Assembly: GCA_013396655.1 (NCBI GenBank)
Contig: WBMV01007376.1
Location: 477,674-541,673 of the forward strand
Direction of reading: 5' to 3'
Origin: Campylorhamphus procurvoides
Taxonomy: Eukaryota > Chordata > Aves > Passeriformes > Dendrocolaptidae
Length of the DNA: 64,000 nt
Shown here: piece by piece, positions 1-41,800 of the stretch
Layout of the letters: each line of letters opens with the position of its first letter
How positions within the stretch are numbered: the stretch's first letter is position 1
Made by a program: the position numbers and the translations under genes
The notes under the pieces: generated by a model
What the model was told of the DNA's origin: nothing
Databases searched by the model: none
Seen by the model: the letters and a program-made list of their open reading frames with translations, nothing else

Positions 1-3000
1 TGGCTACAAGTGAAGAAAATGAATTGAAAGCAGCCTATCACCACTTTTATTTAAGAAGTAACATTTTAGGCTCCCCTTTCCCCCTTGGAACAATCCTATG
101 AAAGATATGACTGGGAAAATTATATTTAGCATGGAACAAGCTTCCTCTAAGAACAGCATTGAGGAAATTGGGCTCAGTTTCACAATCTGACTGATTAGCT
201 TTTGAAAATCATGTACTGAGCCCATAAAATATGCTCATAAAGTGTTCAGACAAGGAAGGATTTTCTGAGCACATGCATTTGGCTAAGTTAGCTATATAGT
301 GAAACTGAATACTGCAAAATGTACAGTGGCTTGCTGCATAGCAAACCAAATGTCTTGTTTCTTGATGTTTGTACAATAGGACATCTTCTTTGATGTTTTT
401 TAAAAATGCATACAATATAACTGCTGGCTAATATTATTATTAAAATACATTCCTTAGAGGGAAGTGATCATATTATATATAAAGTCTGAAACAATAAAGG
501 CATATTTAGTCATAACAACATGAAAATACCATATGAGAATGAAAAGCCTGCTGTGTACTGTGCATACATTCCCGAGACTGAAGAAAACATGATAATGTGT
601 TTGAGAGCAGAGCCAGGTGCTCATGAAGCTAAATACTCCATTGTATTGGAAAGGCACACAGCCTTCAGGAGGCCTCATCCACTCTAATCTGGTTATTTTA
701 GGACTTGTGAGCTTAACCTGACTTGAATTTTTCTGGTTTGGTTTGGTTTGGTGGTGGTTTGGGTTTTTTCCTGGAGAAATTTTAGTTTATTACTCAACAA
801 ATGGGAGTGCATCGATTTCCCTTTTTAGAAAGATAATTTGTACGATGTTGACTGAATTGTGTGACTAGATTAAACTTCCATAATGTGTCTTTCAGAGAGT
901 GACTAATTGGAATTTACTGCAAGTCGGGGATGACTCTTAAATCAATTCTGCGGAGGCTTTATAATAAGACTTACTGATTGGGAGATTAGTACCAGAAAAT
1001 ACGTATACATTATGGGACATAGGGACAGCTAAGGAAAGTGGAGTCTCAGTAGAATCTAAACTGAACCACTCTTACAGTTGAATTTTTATAACAAATGAGA
1101 ACATTTGAAATAGCAGGTTACAGTATTTTATTTCCTTTTTTCCCCCCCTTCTGTTCATATGTACAGTGTAGAACCTCTAAGCAGATGTCTTCGTTTAAAG
1201 TCTGTTGTGTTGCTGGGTTTGGTTTTTTAGTGCTCAAGTCACTAAAATGTACAGGACTGAGAGGCTGCTCCAGTTGTGTGTTCTGCTGACATGTTGCTTG
1301 GCTATTGCTTCCAGTCGTTCCATTTTCAGTTCACCTCAATCCCATGAAACACATCCTGAAATTAAATTTAAGAATGACAGCCCTGCAATTTCCTTCCTCC
1401 TGAAGTCTGCACAGCATATTGCTCCCTACACATGTAACAATTGCAAGTGTCTGTCACAAACAATTAATAAAAAAATAAAATGAAGACTTAGAAAAGTGAA
1501 AGGGAGATAACTTTCCTCCCTGGATTTCTACCTCATTTTCATCCAATGTGTAGCAGGCAGTGTCTGATAATTGTGCCCACTAAAGTAAAATTCAGGCAGA
1601 GCAAGTTATAAAGATAACTTTTTGGAAAATGAAAGGGCCCTGGAGAGGAGGTTTTGCTGGCAGGTGGGAGTGCAGGAGTCACTGGTGGAGAGCAGGCGTT
1701 GAATCAAAAGCCAGCCAAGGGTATAAGAGCAGGATCTGCAGGCAATAGAGACAGCACAGAGCACCCAGAACAGGAGAGTGTCTCAGCAGATGAGAGCTTC
1801 CTGCAGGATTTGAGTGGAAGCCCCAAGTCCGTGACTTCACTTGTTTGGTGTCGGGATGATGACTCATATCTGCAGTGATTAGGGCTACCTGAGGACAGTA
1901 GCATATTCTCTCTTAGTTTATCACAGACTGATAAGTTAAAGATCTGGGCCTGCCTGATGACCCAAACTGTGGTCAGGAATGTGTGTGCAACAGAAATTTC
2001 ATTCTTCGTTTTGGTTTTCGAAAGAAGGGAGTTGGTCTGGGTTAAGAAGAGCACTACCTTGCAAAACCAAACTCCCAAAGTTAGGCAATTGCAGAAGAAT
2101 GAGCATACAAATAAAAAAAATATGTCATCTGAAAGCAGTTTTATAAATTTTAATTATAACACTACTTTATCCTGGGGAAACCTATTTAAGAAATATATAG
2201 CAAATATGTATTTTTTATAATGTTTCGGTTGCTAGCTTTATGGCTTTAACTCACCAAATATAAGAAAGACATTAAGCTTTTAGAGAATGTCCAAAGGAGG
2301 GCAATGGGGATGGTGAAGGGCTGTGAGGGGAAGCTGTATGAGGAGTGGCTGAGGGCACTTGGTCCCTTCAGCCTGGAGAAGAGGAGACTGAGGGGAGACC
2401 TCATTGCAGTTACAACTTCCTCATGAAGGGCAGAGGAAGGGCAGGCACTGATTTCTTCTCTGTGGTGACCAGTGACAGGACCCCAGGGAATGGCCTGAAA
2501 TTGTGTCAGGGGAGGTTTAGGTTGGATACTAGAAAAAGGTTCTTCCCCCAGAGGGTGGTTGGGTAGTGGAACAGGCTCCCCAGGGAAGTGGTCACAGCAC
2601 CAAGCCTGACAGAGTTCAACAGGCATTTGGATGATACTCTCAGGCACATGGTGTGACTCTTGGGGATGGTCCTGTGCAGGGCTAGCTGTTGGACTTGATG
2701 ATCCTTGTGGGTCCCTTCCAACTCAGCATATCTTGTGATTCTGTGAATTTTCTTTTAATCTAGGTTTCTGGTGTACACAGCTGTAGTGCATATAGCACAG
2801 GTGAATGTGTGTAAGTGTAGCTGAGCCCAATATTCCTTTATTTGTAAACAGCAGGAAATGCTTTGCACTGAACAATGGGAAGCTGATTTATGTAAAACCA
2901 ATAAGCAGTCTGAGTTAGATTACTGTAACACAAAGCAGTGTTAAAATTAAAATTCATAATCGTATAACTACTTTCCAGATTATAACGCATTTTCATTATT

Positions 3001-4256
3001 ACAACCATGAGATAGGACATTTCCCTGTTGGGTAGTTTCACTTACCTTTTTATTGGCATTCTTAAATTTAATTTTCCAGGATCCAGTGATCTGTTTCTAC
3101 TAGCATGACTCTTAAGTGCCATTCAAAATAACTCACTTCTTCAGAATTAGGAAAAGGGATGCTGACAATTAAGGAGTAAATATGTCAGAAAACAGGGATG
3201 TGCTTTACCAATGATTGAGACGAAAGTTCAGCATGCTTTGTCTTGCTTCTTAGGTGGAATTGTACCAAATAGTAAGGGCTGATTCTAAGTTGAAAGTCAC
3301 TAGGTTATTTATTTCCAACAAATTCAATTTTCAAAGAGCTTATTTCCCAATATGAAGTTTTGTTGATGTATTTTTTTCCTGTTAAAAAAATAAGACCAAT
3401 TTTGAGTTCCAAGGAAAAACTAATGAAATGTTTCTAGAATTCACAATTTTCTTCCTAAGCCTGTTGTCACTTAAAATTGTTTGGAGATGATGACTCCTCT
3501 GGCACATGTGTGGGTTCATTCACCTTGTTCTCTATAAGGACTTTCACCTGACATAGTTCTTGGAAATGAAACTGAAGTGACTAGCTAGGAGGAAAGAATG
3601 AGCTCAAAAGCCTGCCTGCTTCTTCCTCCCCTGAATCCCTATTCTCACACTTCATGTTGATGAAATGATCGGGTTTTGTCATCTCTTACTCCTCTCCTCA
3701 GTCTTCCTGATCTCCTGTAAACATGGAGTGTTAAATTTGCAAGGATGCGCAGAAAAAGGCCAGAGGAGCATTTATTCACCTGCAGCAGAAAGGAGTGGTT
3801 AAAAGCAAGACAGGCAGATTGGGGTAGTCACTGGAAAAGTATTTCTCAGTAGGATGGATCAACCAGCCCCCATCTGTATTTATACTGGGAATTGAGTCAG
3901 GTACTCCCAAGACCACTAATGCCTGACAGCTTTAGCCTGTATAATCTGTAGCCAGTGTTTCAATTATTAGTTATTAATTTGTATTGCAGATTAGTGTTTG
4001 GTGATGCACCAGCCTTGATCCTTAATCTCTGCCCCCTGACCCTATGCTGAAACCCAGCAGCGTTTTAGAACCTGTAGAGAAGGTACCGGTACCCATGCAG
4101 GGGATCAGAAGATGAGCTCCAAAGAGCACTCCTCTCAGCTGTATTGGCAGGGCTGAGCTAAACTGTAACACTGTGATCCGGCTGCAAAGCACACACCAAT
4201 TACACCCAGAAGCCTGTGACAAACTGTGCTTGTCTTTGGGTACTGACTCAGGAGAG
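1..4256. other. Probable CHN1 alpha2 intron, no exon seen
   Basis: The alpha2-specific SH2 exons of CHN1 were looked for (for example the ETKAAEYIAKM and HVGYTTLNREP segments) and not found. The stretch is AT-rich, non-coding in appearance, and contains one CR1 LINE fragment (2278-2748). Nothing else is recognised. Confidence 0.5.
2278..2748 (+). mobile_element. CR1 LINE, 5'-truncated 3' end, sense orientation
   Basis: The segment has the hallmark CR1 series in order: CAAAGGAGGGCAA, CAGCCTGGAGAAGAGGAGAC, GAGGGGAGACCTCATT, GAACAGGCTCCCCAGGGAAG, GGACTTGATGATCCTTG, CCCTTCCAACTC. It ends in GATTCTGTGA, a diverged form of the ATTCTATGA tail repeat. CR1 copies usually lack their 5' end and coding region, as here. 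Open frames on either strand inside it are incidental. The divergence of the tail suggests an old insertion. Confidence 0.93.
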
Positions 4257-4390
4257 ATAAAAATACCTTTGCTGCAGAAGAGAGAGCGCTTGCAGTGCTG
4301 CAGCCTGTGTCAGGGGGAGGCAGGGCTGCACTCTGGCTGCACAGGCAGGCTGTGTGCGAGGAGAGCTTCCCTGGCACCCTGAAAGTAAGG
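4257..4390 (+). promoter_or_regulatory. Candidate TATA box, leader exon and splice donor upstream of alpha1-chimaerin
   Basis: ATAAAAATA at 4257-4265 is followed by about 120 bases of GC-richer sequence without a convincing coding frame. A good donor (GAAA/GTAAGG) lies at 4385. This could be a noncoding first exon feeding the alpha1 exon about 900 bases downstream. It could equally be chance. No homology is recognised. Confidence 0.2.
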
Positions 4391-5242
4391 ATGGTGGCCA
4401 GCCCGCGGTGTAAAGCCTTGCTCCAGTGAGCCGGGTCAAGGGTCCATTGTTGCCGTCTCCGACAAAGACCGTTCACTCATGCTTGGAGAGCACATCACTC
4501 CCATTTGAAGGAGCCGAGTGGCCGTCGTGGTGTCCCCTCCCTGCTGTCAATGCGCACCTGCAAGGGCCCCCGAGCCGGGCTGCCCTGCTTAGCAGCTCCG
4601 GGTGGGTATGACACGGTCTGCCCTGGTCCTTTGCGAGCCCCTTCATCTTCGCTCCTATGGCAACAAGTTCAAGGCTTTAGTGGTTGTGTGAAATACTGTT
4701 TCCTTTAGTTTGCCTGAGGGCTAGCCAGGACCCGACTGCCCTGGGTACGTTTCATCCTTCGTTGCATCTGGCCAAACTTCAGGTTTCGGTCTATTGGAGA
4801 CTGTGGTCATTCACCACCTGTTAAGTATCCGTAAATTCCTAGAGAGGCACCACCTGCGGTTCGGGGTGCGGGTCTTTGATGGGTGGAGTTGTGCAGTGAA
4901 CTTTGTGTGGCATTTGTGTTCACATCCAACCATAATATGAGACTTGGAAGCCCCATTTTATACGAAAATAATTGAAAAATGTAATTTCAGGGGTAGGGTG
5001 GCGAGCGTCAGCGGTCACGTTAACCTCTCTCACAGGCCGTGTCCCTCGGTAGGCTCGGGGGGAGCCGCTTCCAGCGGAGCCCCCCGGGGCTGCTGGTCCC
5101 TGCCGGTCCCTGCCCTGGCTCCCTCCGCACCCGCCAAGGGGCAGGGGTGCCATTCTGCGGCGGTGCGTGGCTCATCCCGCGGGGCCGAGATCCGCGCCGC
5201 CCCGGGGCGGTGCCGGTGCCGCTCCCGATCCCGATCCCGNGC

Positions 5243-34832
<29,590 letters not shown>

Positions 34833-34850
34833 ATATTTTGGGGGTTTTGT

Positions 34851-34856
34851 AATAAA
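34851..34856 (+). terminator. CHN1: Poly(A) signal AATAAA, CHN1 proximal
   Basis: AATAAA begins 19 bases after the CHN1 stop codon. If used, the 3' UTR would be extremely short. More likely it is a minor site. Confidence 0.35.
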
Positions 34857-35849
34857 AAAGGAAGCAACAGTGTTATATGGATGAAGGAATATTTTAAAGT
34901 AATTTAATGGCTCTTGTCACTGAATTCCATATTTGCTAGTGCTTTTGATGTATTCAGGATAAAAATGAAGGAACTCTTTGTTGTTTCTGTAGTGCCATTC
35001 AGCTGATGTTGGAAAAGGTTAACACATACTTTCCAGTACTAGTAATCCTGGGTGTTTATCATGGTAAAATAAAAAAAAAAAAAAGCCTAAAGCTATTGCA
35101 TGATTTGCTCCCTGTTCTCCCTGTTCTGGTGAGACTCATTCCATGAAGAAAACAACTGAACTGATGCAGCATCTTTGTTCTGGATAGTTTGTGATTGTAA
35201 TTCAGCATGTTTCTCCGTGTAAACCTGTTGTGAATTTGCTTTTTTGTTCTATGTAATTGGTTTCTGATACTAAAAAGAAGGCCAACTTATGTGAAATGGA
35301 GCCTCTGGCTATTTATTGACATTTTACATTATTTTCTTCCACTTTTGGGGCTGATTTCTTCTTGGGTTTCTTTCCCTTTTTTCATCCTATAGTAATTTGT
35401 TTTTAACAGAAACAAAGTTGTACTTTAAATGTTACTTTAAGTAATTCTCCATTATGTTTATGGTGGTTGCAGTGAAATCTGCAATGCTGAACAGTGTTCC
35501 TTTATTATTATTGCTATTTCAATTGTAATTTTGTATTTTTATCTGGCATGCATATATTAATTTATTAAATTTTGCTTTTAGAACTCTAACATTAAGCTAT
35601 TTATTTTTACTTAATGACTATATTTCAAAAATACCACTTGTTTAATTTTTTACATTGGCACTTTAAGCCTGAGCAACCTCTGACTTTAAAGAAGTGAGTT
35701 AGAGTTTTACCAGTTTTGACAAGATCATTCTGATCTAAATACTTTGGAGCCTGACACTTAGTGCTAAGTTTCACACAAATTCCTTGCTACTATGAAAATT
35801 CCTTTCTTCACTGTCCAAGATGCCTTTCAAGAATGCTTCAAAACTCTTG

Positions 35850-35855
35850 AATAAA
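35850..35855 (+). terminator. CHN1: Poly(A) signal AATAAA, CHN1 distal
   Basis: AATAAA about 1 kb after the stop. It is the last canonical signal before non-AT-rich intergenic sequence. The assignment to CHN1 is inferred from position. Confidence 0.45.
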
Positions 35856-35870
35856 CCAAAAAAGTATTGT

Positions 35871-38800
35871 CAAACCATCCACTACTTCACATTTTATATA
35901 TATTGTTGTGATTACCTATATATGAACTGGAATTGCAGTTTACAATTACACAATTGTAGCTGCCCAGAGTAGATAGATACACCACTGAATTTGAAATGCA
36001 GGTACATCCCAAATACTTGCACTTGAAACATTGAGCTCTGGTGCAAGCACTTTAGCCTGCCCTGCAAACACCATCTGGAGCCAGAGGAGAAGGACGAGGA
36101 ATAATCCCCTAGAGATCACAACCAGCTGTGCTCCCTCCTGTCAGCAATAAGGTGTCTCCCTGCAGCCCACGGCTTTCCTTACAGTCTGGCTGGGAGAGGA
36201 AAGGAGAGAAGATGATTCTTCTGCAGCTCCCCTGGAAGTGGGGAATGAAGGATCTCAGGAAGGACAGTGTGAAGCTGGGGATGTACTCTGGTAAGCATGT
36301 GGGGAGTGCTGCTCTGGGCTGGGGGCTGCTGGAGAGGCAGAGTGGACAAGATTTTGAGAGAATCTAAAGGATTTATTTTTTTTCCCCCATCTTCTGTAGT
36401 ACTAAAAGTGACTTGCTGTTATAACTCCTATATTAATTAGTGCACATTATCACTTTATTTATCCCAGTCTACTGACAGAGATGGAAGGCTCTATGTGCCC
36501 AGCCATAGCTTTGCCTCCCCCCTAGCCCGCAAGGAGTGGCCCATATGCTTCTCAGGCATATCTGCCTTGCACTCTCCAGCAGCCACACATGTTCACCACT
36601 ACCTTGTTCCAAGCCAACTCCTAAATATACTATGTCTCTTCCTGCTGCCTTAATAGTGATGCATGAGGAAACATGATGCATTTCCTCACTCTTGTATTGC
36701 CTAATGGCCCTGTGTACCCCACTCCTCAGAGCCTTCACCACTCCTGTCTTCTCTTCAGGATACCTCACTATGGTTCTGGCTGCCCCTTTGCAATGTCCTG
36801 TCACTGCAATTGACTCTCAGTTCCTTGCTGTGGCAGCCCTCTAATGTCATTGGGTCTGTGATCAGAAGGCAGGATTGTTTTTCTAAAAAATGCTGTTAGG
36901 GTTTTGCATGCACATGTTGCACTGCAGTGTTTGCACGACCCGTTATGTGCTTGTCCTGACACTCGATGCCACCGCAGCCAGCTGTGGCAGAAGTGTCCTT
37001 TTCCCAAAGCACCCGTGTGGCTCTGCCACAGCAACTCCAGCTGTGGTGGTGGCCCTTTGTGCCCTTGGCTTATCTGAGCAGAAGGCATCTGCTGTTTGCC
37101 AGCACTGTGCAAGCAAACCTGAACTGAGTATCTGGAGTCCCACTTCTAAAACATATAGCAAGAAGTGTGTAGTAAATAACAGTAATTAGGATAATTACCT
37201 TTTCTTCTGGTGTGAAATAGTCAGCCCCAGTGTCTCAGTGCAGCAGCAGGCAGGTGTTGATGGTAACAGCTGCTCCCCTTGCTTTGCTACAGGTGCTTTC
37301 AACTGCATTTAGAAGTAGCGATGAGAGGTGCAGAGCTGGATCAGTCAGACAAAAAACACCCAAAACAGTAAGCCTGGGTTCGCCCTGGGGACAGTCAATG
37401 CACACGGGGCAAACAAAAGGTTTGTTACCTACTTCGCGCACCACTTGGCTCCGGCTGGAGATTACTTCTTTCAAGCAGAGTTTAACAAGTGATTATAATA
37501 ATGGAACTTCTGTGAGAAAGGAGAAAACCTAAATGGGGACCCACTGCTGAGAGGATAAAAAGAAAACAAACAAAAAACACCAAAGCAAGCAAATGGTCCA
37601 CACCTAAAAGTAAACAAAAACACCCAGCTCAAGAAACATAACTTTGCCTTGATCCCTGCCCCTGCACACCCCTGCCCTACTGAGCAGTGGGCACAGGAGC
37701 TCGGGGTCAGGCAGCCACTCCCTGCTGTGCGTAGCACACTTTTATTTTCCCCGAGTTTCACATTCTGATGGGCTACGAAGGAATCTGCACGGCAAGTGAT
37801 GATAAAGGTTCGGAATGTGTTTGACACCAACTAATCCCAATATTCAGCTAATGAGAGCTGACACTGCTTGCTAACCACCCTGCTCACCCCGCGTGGAACA
37901 GAACTGCCCCCACAAAGTGCGTGTCTCTTGGGTTCAAGTACATGGGTCATGTGTTGTGTTAAGGAAAGGAATGTGGAATGAAGGGCCCTAACAGTCAATG
38001 AAGTACTTGCTTCACTTGGAATCACAGGAATCTGTATCCGGTGGCTGCTTTTTTTAATTCTCTTTTCATTAAGTGTGTAGACAAAGCCTCCATTTTAATC
38101 TTGTTTTTGTTAGTATTGTAATGCAACTGACCTTTCCTGAGTCATAATCATTAAAGCAGATAGTACAGAAGTAAACATCTATGCAGTGAATTTGATACTT
38201 CTTTTTCCTAATCAGGAAGATACTTCCCATGAGCATATAAACAATTCCACGATTTAAGCTTCATTTATTCAATTTTTTAATTAAACACAGTAATCTGTTA
38301 TTTTTAGTATTTGTATTACTTAAGTGACAATACATGAAATAATCCAGGTCTGTAAGAAGCAAAGGCTCTCACTAAGTTGATTTGTTTTCTGAAGGAATTG
38401 ATTTCCAAGATGAATATGTGTTGTCTCCAGCGCCGCAGGGTAGGTGCGGACAGCTCAGGGTGGGGCTGGGCAGAGGTGCTGGATCCAGCTCAGTGGCAGC
38501 ATCTCATCATAGGGCAGTGGAGCACAGTGAAAAATGTGGGAAAGAAGGGATTAAATTGAGATAAGCTTCTTCCTTGGACTTCCAAGGAAGAAATGGAGGG
38601 CATTGGCAAGACATGAGTTGGCAGCAGTCAAGGAACTTGCACAGAGCATGAAGAAATGCAAGTCCTCAGCAAGGATAAAGGAAGGCAAAATTATTAAAAA
38701 TTATGGAGGCAGTGAAAAAGTGTTAAAATATATGTCTAGCAAAAATTAAATATCACAAATATTGGAGGTGGGTAAAGCTATATTGGACAGTGTTTGGGGT

Positions 38801-41800
38801 CATAATTAGGAGCTTCAGGAAAAAAAGGGTAAAAGGGAGGGAATCTTGCAGCAATTTCAGGAAAATGTCCCAGCAGTGAACTAGCCCAGTGGTTCAGCAC
38901 AAGATTGGCTGGGCCAGGCCTCTGCAACTGCACACAGAAGATGGAGCAGCAGGCTCCATCAGGGTGCCGTGGTCCCGGCCTCCCTCCCCATGAGCCTGCA
39001 GAGTGCAGGGCAGCCTGGCGTGTAGCAGCACACTGGACCTGGCCTGGGTGCAGGGCTCCTTCCCTGGATGGGGCCACATCTGCCTCCAGCTCCCCAGCAG
39101 AGGGATGTGGCACTGTCCCCATTTCAGACTGCAGAGCAGAGGGGAAATGCTGTGTGTGAGGCTGTAGGAAGGCAACCTCTGCTGAGGCTTTAGCAGAGCT
39201 CTGCGATGAGGGAAGCAAGCTGCCTTTTGAAACGTGAACGTGAACTTGTGTTAATGTCAGGTTAGCTGACAGGATGGAAGAGCCTGTTATTTATGATTTT
39301 ATGCAATACTAAACTTTTCCTGTCCTTCCCCTTCCAATGGCAAAGGAAGAAAAAAAGGCTTCTAAAAGGCATATATGATATACTTGCTCTGTTCCTGACC
39401 TAATTTTTGCATGCTGAAGAATGTTCTGCGATGTTTTTATTATAGCTATAATTATATTGTAAAAAGGAGAAAAAACCATTTAGTGAACCTAGCAATCATG
39501 GGTTTCTTTTTGAGTCATGCAAAATTACTGCTTAGCAACTACACCTCAGCCCTGGAAAGCTTATGTAATGCACGAGGAGGAGAGTTAGGACATATATTGT
39601 GGATTAACGTGATTGCTTAGCAAACCATGTAAGGCAAGAGTGCCTTCTGCTTTAGCCACGTGCTGGCAGGAGTGTAAGTAAAGGGCAGAAACCGTGGAGC
39701 ATGGGCAGATGGGTGTGGGGCTTGGTGCTGTACCTCCAGCACACCTCCCCAGGGTGCCCTCCCTGCAGCCCTGGGCTGGTTGGCACTGTGAGCTCTGCCT
39801 CCAGCTGAATTCAAGGACCCCAGGCTGATGTGTGCAGAGGAGGAAGCCTTACATACACATTGAGGGGTCCAACTCTTCTTCAGTTCTTCAGCACACTTCT
39901 TCATCTGCCTTGGTCATGGACATTTAGGGTTATGCTGTTCCTCAGAGCCCTTGCATAAACTGATCATTTCTTCATGCTGGGCTGATTGTCTCTCTCCATG
40001 ATCTGGGCCACGCCACAGAGATATTCTTCTTGATGCTGCCTTCTACATTTCAATTTGGACAGCATGGCTCAATGAAATTATCTAATGTCTGTTGCTGGTA
40101 TCATGGTCAGAATACCATTTTTATTTCTCTGATCTCTCCTAAGAGCGATATCCGTAAGCTGCTCAAGGAACTTGTTTAAGAGCTTTTAGTCAGGTGTCCT
40201 TTCCCATTTCTCATGTGTTCTATCTCAAGGACATATGTAGCTCCTTATGTTACTCCGGTCTTTATCAGTGCTCTGCCTTGGTGGATTAGAGCAAATGGTT
40301 CTTAGGCCTCTGGGAGCCTTTGATTAATGTATTTCCTGAGGCAATTAGGCATGGTTTTGAAAAATACATTTGGCAACCAACCAGTATTTATTTTCAAGCA
40401 CTATGTTGCCTGTAATTTTTGTTTCTTGCTATCAAGCCTAGAGATTGAATGCTAAGCTTTTTATCTTTGCCAGGTTTTTTATGTCTTATTACTAACTCTC
40501 ACTAATGCAAAGAGGATTGTCTAAACTATTAAAATTACGCATTTTGTAGATTAATATTCATAAGGTGGTGTATCCTAAAGCTTGCTTGAAGGATCACTCA
40601 CTAAACTCCAAAGAACTTAGCACAATGCTGTTGCTCACTGCTCATCTTCAGCTCCCAGTCTGTTCTTAAAAAAGGGAAGGGTCAAGATTCTTTTAATTGT
40701 TTTTTTGTTTTTTCATCCCCTTTCATATTTTTCAGCATTAGGATGCTGGACATACACTGTTTGTACCATGCAATAACGTGACATCTTCAACTAAACTACT
40801 GGAACTCGTGTACTCTGAGATCGCCGCAAGGTAAGTCAGACACCACCAACGTGGTGCAGGACAAGATGCCTCACAAAAAGAGAGGCTCAAAGTCCAGCTG
40901 ACACTTTTGTTAAAAGTAGCTAGAGGCAAATAATGAAATACACATGGAGGAGGTGTAACATCTGTCAGGAGCTGTTGCAAGGTGAGTTGCATTGACACTT
41001 GCAAATCACTTTCTTACAGAAAACTGTGAACTTCTCCTGGAAGTACTTCCCCAACCCACGCCTAGTCTTGCATTTTGGAGAACAGGCATCATTTCCAATT
41101 GTGCTACAGTACAGTGGATACATTGGTTTCAAATTTTCTTCAAAAAAACCCCAACAGTTCATGTGCAAGAATCCAGATGATCACTCTTCTTTATCTTTTC
41201 AAATATGGTGCAATGCTGAATCTCTACAGCTCCTTTGTGTCCCCTCATTGGAAGAAGAGTTGTGGTCTGCCCATGCTTAGTTTGCAGTTCTCTCTCCATA
41301 ACACAAATGAAGAAAGATTGATCTGAAGTTATGGCAAAGAAGCAGCTTGGCATTGCCTGGTGAGGCTGTGTTGGCAGTAGAGGAAGGTAAAGGAATGGGA
41401 GGTACTGCAATGGAAAGTGTGGACTGGCTTGTTCCAGGGTCTGTGTCCATCCTTGGTTTGGAAGTCTCTCCCACCTTTAGGAGGGATCTGACATTCTCCT
41501 TCTCTTGCGCTGGTGAGAGAAAAAAAAACCCATTAAATATTCCCTTTTTCATCTGTGGCTTTGACGTCAGGGTTAGACTAATTCCTAAGCAATTTTGTCG
41601 CTTTGCTAACAGTGTTAGTTAGGAATGAGGCTCTTGCTGCTACCATAACCTTCCTGGAGAGCCAGCAGTCAATGAGTGCCCTTCCCAGTATCCATCCCAG
41701 TACATCACCGGTGACCTGCAAGTGCAGGGGGCACAGCAAAAGAAAGATATCATAAAGTTTTCAGAATTGATTATCTAAAGTAACTTGGAAAAATGAACAA

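Larger units (their letters stand above)
34833..35870 (+). other. CHN1: CHN1 3' untranslated region (approximate end)
   Basis: Sequence after the CHN1 stop is AT-rich with no open frame. It contains AATAAA at 34851, 35068 (inside an A-run at 35067-35084) and 35850, and ATTAAA at 35564. The end at about 35870 assumes the last signal is used. Transcript data would be needed to choose among them. Confidence 0.6.

Noticed and set aside
2246..2647. 133-codon minus-strand open frame
   Set aside because: It lies antisense within the CR1 LINE fragment, so it is a repeat artefact.
1..4980. Alpha2-specific SH2 exons of CHN1
   Set aside because: Looked for by expected peptide motifs in the left flank and not found. 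They probably lie further upstream.
38778..39218. 146-codon minus-strand open frame in the intergenic region
   Set aside because: GC-rich, with open frames on both strands and low-complexity translation. No splice context or homology seen.
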